From: Siderastrea siderea
Taxonomy: Eukaryota > Cnidaria > Anthozoa > Scleractinia > Rhizangiidae
Direction: 5' to 3'
DNA length: 64,000 nucleotides
Assembly: GCA_964030785.1 (NCBI GenBank)
Contig: OZ034969.1
Location: forward strand, 31,435,601 to 31,499,600
Shown here: in pieces, positions 57,476-64,000 of the stretch
How the letters are laid out: each line of letters starts with the position of its first letter
Position numbering within the stretch: position 1 is the stretch's first letter
Position numbers and translations under genes: made by a program
Notes under the pieces: generated by a model
The model's database searches: none
What the model was told of the DNA's origin: nothing
What the model saw: the letters and a program-made list of their open reading frames with translations, nothing else

Positions 57476-60400
57476 GTAAGTTTAAAATTAAAAAAAAAGA
57501 GGTGTCAAATTGTGTATGCTGTGCTGTCAATTGTTTTGTTTTTTGAAGTTTTTCAAGGGCTGTTGAGCTCTGGTTATTGAGGGCCTCCATATGCTCATGA
57601 AGAAACTGCTATCCCATGGTTACATACTTAAATCCATGCTTCCCTCCCCTCCTCCCTTGCTTTTAATTAACTTGTGAATACTTGTTGAGGACTCCACTGG
57701 TAGTAGGAAATAGTAACCTGTGGCCATTGTAAGACAATTAAGATAATTCCTACAGTGTATTGCTGGAAAACAGAAGCTGTTATTTGTGATCAGTATCAAG
57801 TTTTTCCTCATCAACTTAGTGCATTTTAACACACAAAGGTCATGAGAATTAAGTAAAACAGGTGTCAGAATACTTCTGGAGTGTCAAAATACTTTTGGAG
57901 TACAGGATAATCTTCGTACCATGCGCTGTCGTACGGTTATTATGCGTACTGTTCGCGTCACTCCAGTATATTAACCGTAGAATACCGTGTCCTACGTATA
58001 TTATACTGGAAAGCTGCCACTTACGGTTATTACGCGCGCAACATACGAATAATAACCTGTGAAAGTACGGTTAATATCCGTATGTGACGTAGTTTTCAGG
58101 TTGTTATTCGTACCTGTACGAAAGTTTGTCGAGAAGAATTTTTCGAGCTTCAGCCGCCATTACAGAAAAAAATGTTGAGGCTTAAAACTGCAAAGCTGAT
58201 GAAATTTTCTTCAAAAAAGGAATCTAGTTGAACACATTTCCCCTAAAACATTCCGTTAAGCGAGGTTAAAACCGAACAGTTTCTCTCAACGAGCGGTATG
58301 TGCCAAAAGTTCTACTTTCCGCAGCGATCGATGCGAAGCCATATCTGATCAAAGCGATCGAGTTCGATGTTTATGAATTCAAACGCTTTTCACGTTCGAA
58401 GTACGCTAGGAAAATATTTCACAGGCTTCAAACACAAATAAAACAAGAACCACGGATTTACTGGTTCAGCGTAGCCGCTGCCTTTCATAATGATACGAAA
58501 TTAATTTCGATCTATTTCACAACGCGAAATGAACAACTTCGCGGCAGTGCCCGAGAGGCAGTGTGCAGATGTCGAAGGAATAGAATGATCATTAATAAAA
58601 TTGCTTTAAATCTATTCGCAGTGTTCTTGCGATATAGAGCGTCTAAGGAAGATCCTATTCCAAATGGAAAAGGAAAAATGTGGGGTGTTTCGGAAGGCTG
58701 TGTCCAATAAAAGATATGTTTTTCCTTAAGAATGTGGAAATCGACTCGTGTAAACAAAGTGAACGCGCTGCCCGGCCGTCGGCACTGTATTGGATTTTAC
58801 GGATAAAACTTTTTTAAGAAAACCGCCTGCTTATCAACGGAGAAAAGTTTCAGTTCATTTATTTTATCTCCTGGACTGTAATGATTGAAAATAAAACAAA
58901 GTTTCATTGACAAATTCACATTTTCCATCATGAGCAATTCATTCGGACAAACGCTGCAAATTGACTCTCGAACTGAAATTGACAGTCAACTCGGAGATGC
59001 AAAGAGTTTTATATTACGCATTTTCAGTTTATTGACCCGAAAATGCGTACAGTGTACGTTTCATAACTGTGCCTAGCTTCGTTTCAGGTTACTAGCCGTT
59101 CGCGGAACCAAAGTCGACAAACTGAGTCGCAGAGGCATTTCCCCAAATGTTTATACGGGGAAAAGATCGAGCTAGGGAGGTTTGCAAGCGTGTGAATCCG
59201 AACAATGCAAAACAAAATAAACGTGTTTTCAAGGAAAGAGAGGTCTTTCTTTCCTCGGAGATTATTACGTCAGGGGAAATATCTTATCGATTTTCGAAAA
59301 TGACAAACCAGGAGCGGCAGAGTTGATTCAAAGGCAGCTTGTAATTGTCAATCCAATTCGCGGAAAATTAAAATCTTTACCACAGAGAAGACTCGACAGG
59401 AAAATTTGAGATAGTTTCTCGATAGTTTCAGTTTGATGCAGTTTACTCCTAGGGTCATTGCATGTTCTTTGGATACAATGCACATTCAGTAGAAGAGCAA
59501 ACCGATGTTGCAGGCTTTTCAGTGTCGTTTTCATTGAAAGTATTTAGTCCAGAGATTATGCAAATTTTACTTGAAATTGACTGACAGCCGTGTCACGCAA
59601 CGAGCGAGGATTTTCCGCCCGCAGTCGATTCGTGACCAGTAGCTTTTGAAACTCGTGGAGTTTTCACCAAAAGAAAAAACCCATCCGGCAAAATCATGTA
59701 TCTAAAACATTCTGACAACTGCAACGATGCCTTTTTTTCACCAAAGGTGGTTATTTTCCAACCCAGTGAAATGCGAATGTAATCCTCCCAAATATTTACA
59801 AGTTCCATTTTTTGTCACGTACGTTACTGAGCACACCGGCTAAAATTCAAAGCTTTCTTCTCTGGAAAATAAGGAGAGGTTTGCACTGAAAAAGTTTTAA
59901 ATATATATTTTAAGTTTGGAGAGCAAGCGCCAGCTGCCGTCGCCAATGAAATTTGTAGCAAACAGGCTTATTATTACGGTAATACAACTTGATGTGAGGC
60001 TTGCTTTACAGTTTTTCGGACTTAAAAAAACACTGTCACAGGATTATCACGAAACCTGCAAGGACACTTTTTACGAACAAATATGCTTAAAGGCTCGAGC
60101 TCGAAGAAAAAAAAGCATGGTGCTATAATACGCACGGCCAGTTCTTTTTTGGCCCTAAATTATCCGACACGACCACTTATTCTGAAACTCATGTTGAAAC
60201 TATAAAAACTGCTGACGCTTTCAGAATAATCATCAGATTAAAATATACCAGACTAATTAACAAATACGTCAAATGAATCAGTAAGCTTATGTCTCGAGCG
60301 GCAAATTGTGTTGTGAGCGGGAAAAGTCAAATAGAAATAATTCAGCGGCCTATTAAAACAATATAATTAAAACAGCTTTTAAAAACCCTCAACCGCATTT

Positions 60401-61446
60401 TTCGAGATAAACTGCAAAACTGAGTACACCACAAACTCAAACTAATTTTGGTGCTTTATTTAAGCTAAAACTGAAGTCGATAAAAATGAGCTCACCTCAG
60501 TTTGGTATGTCATAATCAGCGGGACTGCGCATCCATAAATCAAATGAAACCTCCGCAAATAAGCTTGTTTTTCAAGTCTTGTACTTTAAATAGTTCTGTG
60601 AGGCTGTGTTGAACTGCCATCAGTGATTTGACTTGATCTGTGAACAAATTCTCTCCTTAGCCATGAGAGGATCTCTGGCAGTAAACCTTGACAATAGATT
60701 CGTGGATTGACTATTTTCAACGCAAATGGATTTTTAAAGCTCCATTCATGTACATGCTGTATATTTTATGGCGGGTTTCTTTGTAGAAATGTATTAGGAA
60801 TTGACGTGGAGATTTCACTCGCCGACTCTTACTCGCTTTAATTCAAAGCTTTTAGTGAAGCACGTGGAGTTTTCCCACAGAAATGGTGCAGCACATCAAT
60901 GAGACGACAGTGATGTAAAAAAAAAAATTAAAAAAACAAACATTCTCACCGCAGTAAAAGTTTGCCGGTCCGATCGATTTTAACTTCGCACGTAAACCTC
61001 CAAACTCCCCGTGGTAATCGGGACGCACCACCAGGATGAACGAAATACTAAATTCAAAGCTTTAAAAACTTTTCTCAAACCTCGACCAAGTTTGGCAGAT
61101 TCAGGCGCGTCCTTAGTGACCAATTACAGAGCTCGCTGTCAACATGTGTCAATCAATATGACAGTGATGTGTTTTCGAACGAACTTTTGCGCGCGAATAA
61201 ATAAACCAATCACACGCATTTAAGCTGGCTACAGAAGTTTATTTAGTGACAGGCATCCCGAAAAGGAAGTTCGGCCAGACTTTGCATTTAACAATTTACA
61301 GGCAACGTATCTTCTGCGTCTTTTCACTTTTCAAATTCTTTTTTGAAAAAACGTTTTGAAAAAAACGGTGTCGGTGTTGGTGTTTCTTCAAGCAAGAAAG
61401 AAAGCGGACCAATTCCGGGTATTCACTTTGATTTTGCCAAGCATTA
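57476..61446 (+). other. Downstream of RING exon 2; no B-box exon found
   Basis: The first 300 bases keep homology to TRIM gene 1 intron sequence (CTTGTGAATACTTG at 57668 and GAGGACTCCA at 57687), then homology fades by about 57830. At about 57850-58130 there are repeated TACGGTTATTA / TAATAACC motifs in both orientations, perhaps the end of an insertion. A 136-codon frame at 58300-58710 has no recognised domain. The rest is AT-rich with short frames only. Confidence 0.4.
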
Positions 61447-62350
61447 TGCAGGGTTCAATTCTACCTGTTACCATCCCCCCCCGGGCACACCCCCGGGGAT
61501 TTGCAATATTTTTCTTACTTGGCGGTCTATTCCCCACCCCCGGGCAAGCAGAAAGAGACAATTCCCCACCCCCGGGACTCCTCATCGACCACAAATACGT
61601 TGTTTTGTGTTCAAAATTGATTTCCGTACAATAGGACAACCAGATGTTTTGACAAGAACTTAAACGCTTTTCTAGAGTTTACTGAACGAAGGATATTACA
61701 TAGTATTAAAAAACATGGACACAACAATGAAAAAGAAAACTGAGGAAAAAAGTCTAACCGCACTGGCATTCGGCTGGCGAGTAAAGAAATGTTCTTCACC
61801 GCGTGTTTTATTCTAAATATAGCACATGCACAAAAGGGGTCCGGTGAGCAAATTGAGGACAGTATTTTAAAGGAGTTTTTCTTAGCTTGTTTCACAAGAA
61901 CACTGGACTGAGATCTCTGTTTAATATAAAGCCGTGCATCTGTTTCATACAAATACGCTGAAGAAATATTTCTATGTTTGTGATGAACGCCATCCATTCG
62001 AGTACTCATCAAATGCACCTTCGTTTAACAATTTATAATAAACGTGCCTTTGCATACAGTTTTAGTTTCAAGAGATTATTCTTCTCCAACCAGTCTGCTA
62101 CAAATTCTAGAGATTTTCCCTGGAAATAGGCAGACTTCTCTACGCGGTCCGGCGCCATTGTGTCAACTGAGAAGTGATAAGCTAGTGACGTGCTTCACAA
62201 GAAAAACGAGAAGTTATTTTCGATTTGCCCCGCCCCCCTACCCCCAGGACAAAACCGTTTCAAACAATTCCCCACCCCCGGGCCCGAAGGGCTGGACTTG
62301 TCCCGGGGGTTGCCCGGGGGGGATGGTAACAGGTAAAATTGAACCATGCA
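61447..62350. mobile_element. Harbinger-like MITE, 0.9 kb
   Basis: The terminal repeats TGCAGGGTTCAATTCTACCT and (inverted) TGCATGGTTCAATTTTACCT are followed inwards by GTTACCATCCCCCC. TTA stands on both sides (61444-61446, 62351-62353), as expected for PIF/Harbinger-type insertion. Inner C/G-rich CCCCACCCCCGGG motifs occur near both ends. No transposase. Confidence 0.65.
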
Positions 62351-62466
62351 TTAGTCACTTTTCTTTTTTCGGATGATCAGAGCGATTAAGCGAATTCCTC
62401 TATTCACACGCAAAGGCTCGGCTGTATTCTACCAGAAACTCATAAGTCCTTTTGAGTTTCTGAATT

Positions 62467-63467
62467 TACAAGTAATAAGCGCGAGTGTACGAAACGCTTT
62501 CAACAATCGCACAAAAGGCTTTAAGCGCGATTGTTGAGAAGACTTCGTACGCTTAAACTCGTACAATACACACAAGCCTGTTGCACGATTGTTGAGAACG
62601 CTTCGCACACTTACGGTTATTACTCGCACAATACACACAAGCATGTTGTACAATTATTGTTGAGAACGCTTCGCACACTTACGGTTATTACTCGTACAAT
62701 AGATACAAGCCTGTTTCACGATTGTTGAGTGTGCTTCGAACATTTACGGTTATTAATTGTACAATACACACAAGCCTGTTGTACAATTGTTGAGAACGCT
62801 TCGCACACTTACGGTTATTACTCGTACAATACACACAAGCTTGTTCCACGATTGTTGAGCACGCTTCGCACACTTACTGTTATTACTCGTACAATACATA
62901 CAAGCCTGTTTCCCGATTATTGAGCGTGCTTCGCACACTTACGGTTATTACTCGTACAATACAGACAAGCCTGTTGTAGAATTGTTGAGAACGCTTCGCA
63001 CACTTACGGTTATTACTCGTACAAAACATACAAGCCTGCTTCAAGATTGTTGAGCGCGCTTCGCACACTTACGGTTATTACTCGTACAATACAGACAAGC
63101 CTGTTGTACAATTGTTGAGAACGCTTCGCACACTTACGATTATTACTCGTGCAATACACACAAGCCTGTTCCACGATTGTTGAGCGCGCTTCGCACTCTT
63201 ACGGTTTAATATTACTCGTACAATACACACAAGCCTGTTGTAGGATTGTTTAGAGCTCTTTGCACACTCACGCTTATTACTCGTACACTTAGCCTGTTGT
63301 GAGCACTTTGCAGGCTCACCGCTAGTACTCGTACAATACAGACAAGCCTGTTGTGCGACTGTTGACAGTCCCTCGCACACTCACGCTTTATACTCGTACA
63401 ATACACACAAGCCTGTTGTGTCATTCTTGAGAGCACTTCGCACACTCACGCCTATTACTTGTACAAT
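62467..63467. repeat. 65-bp minisatellite array, part 1
   Basis: The unit is approximately CGTACAATACACACAAGCCT, GTTGTACAATTGTTGAGA, ACGCTTCGCACACTTACGG, TTATTACT. Reading frames recur every 65 or 130 bp. Two variants (TGTTGTACAATTGTTGAGAAC and TGTTTCACGATTGTTGAGCG types) partly alternate. The first unit (62467-62522) is inverted relative to the rest. Divergence increases to the right. Tyr/Cys-rich frames on the minus strand are a by-product of the repeat. Confidence 0.9.
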
Positions 63468-63622
63468 TATCATTAGTAGTTTTTAATTCTAACTCTTAGT
63501 AGTTTCTAGTTCGTTTTTGTATTTTTAGATTGTATTTTAGAAAGTTATGTGTCCTCTATTAGCAGTGGGGAATCCCCTCTGCTAGATTTTTGCTTGACAC
63601 GTTAATAAAGTCATTATTATTA
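63468..63622 (+). mobile_element. 155-bp retroelement 3' end inserted in the minisatellite
   Basis: Flanked by TACAAT (63462-63467, 63623-63628). It contains the hairpin AGCAGT-GGGG-AAT-CCCC-TCTGCT (63561-63583) and ends AATAAAGTCATTATTATTAT, a typical LINE/SINE 3' tail. It is too short to assign to a family. Confidence 0.55.
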
Positions 63623-64000
63623 TACAATACAGACAAGCCTCTTCCTCGATTGCTTAGTGCTCTTCGTACTCTAACACTTATTAGCCGTCCAATACAGTGA
63701 AGCTTGATGGTCGTTTTCTGAGGCAGTCTGTACAGTCACGCTTAGCACTCGGACAATACAAACAAGCCTTCTACTCGAGTGTTGAGCGCTCTTCGTATAC
63801 TCAAGCTTATTAATCGGTCAGTACAGTCAGTCTTGATTGTTGTTTGTTGAGAGCCGCGCTTCATACACTCACCCTTTTTACTCGTACAGCTATGCCGACA
63901 AGCCTGTTGTGCGATTGTTGAGAGCACTTTGTAAACTCACGCTTGGTACTCGTACAATATTAAAAGACAAGCCTTTTGCGCGAGTGTTGAGCGCTCTAAT
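63623..64000. repeat. 65-bp minisatellite array, part 2 (diverged)
   Basis: Units with CAATACA(G/A)ACAAGCCT, TGTTGAG and CTCAC(G/C)CTT continue to the window edge with more substitutions and length changes than part 1. The array runs off the window. Confidence 0.8.

Noticed and set aside
58300..58710. 136-codon frame after RING exon 2, considered as the missing TRIM exon
   Set aside because: It has no B-box cysteine/histidine pattern and no acceptor in phase 0 at its start.
62429..63927. Series of Cys/Tyr-rich frames on the minus strand resembling a repeat protein
   Set aside because: They are translations of the 65-bp minisatellite; 65 is not a multiple of 3, so frames rotate between units, and stops interrupt every copy.

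Overview
The window looks like a cnidarian nuclear genome, most likely a stony coral or a relative. Genes are intron-containing with long AT-rich introns. They include an animal STING gene and TRIM-type RING/B-box/filamin E3 ligase genes. Most of the remaining DNA is layered transposons: DIRS-type and Ty3-type retroelements, L1/Tx1-like and CR1-like LINE remnants, a tRNA-derived SINE family, foldback elements and many MITEs. The organism call is inferred from this combination and was not tested by a search.

Layout. 1-9.6 kb: non-coding, with a diverged tandem array, a 1.05 kb DNA element, a SINE, a 195 bp tandem duplication and tRNA-like sequences. 9.6-11.3 kb: broken Ty3/gypsy integrase. 11.4-16.3 kb: a 4.8 kb giant inverted-repeat element ending in TTAA, with other elements nested in it. 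17.1-18.0 kb: a terminal-inverted-repeat element. 18.3-22.0 kb (minus): a two-exon STING gene and its promoter. 23.2-28.5 kb (minus): a decayed DIRS-type retrotransposon (tyrosine recombinase, RT/RNase H, gag-like piece) with a foldback insertion. 31.4-40.5 kb (plus): TRIM gene 1, made of a putative 5' UTR exon, a RING exon and a large B-box/coiled-coil/filamin/B30.2-like exon. Its intron is swollen by nested transposons, and its large exon carries one in-frame TAG. 43.5-44.1 kb (minus): a frameshifted Rab-like GTPase. 45.4-54.4 kb: a nearly identical 4.5 kb tandem duplication. Each unit holds a Rab-like fragment, a SINE and a copy of the TRIM upstream exon. 54.2-55.6 kb: a foldback transposon with a 9-bp target duplication; the duplication breakpoints lie inside it. 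57.3 kb: RING exon of TRIM gene 2, without a detectable partner exon. 61.4-62.4 kb: a Harbinger-like MITE. 62.5-64 kb: a 65-bp minisatellite.

Biologically the window is an innate-immunity neighbourhood: a cyclic-dinucleotide sensor (STING, lacking the vertebrate C-terminal tail) about 10 kb from a small TRIM ubiquitin-ligase cluster. The region just upstream of STING holds, within 108 bp, a perfect ISRE-type element, a CRE/ATF-like site, a CCAAT box, an AP-1/MARE-like site and an 11-bp palindromic NF-kB site. This interferon-enhanceosome-like grouping in an animal lineage regarded as lacking interferon is the most interesting signal here. Functional links between the STING and TRIM genes are inference from proximity only.
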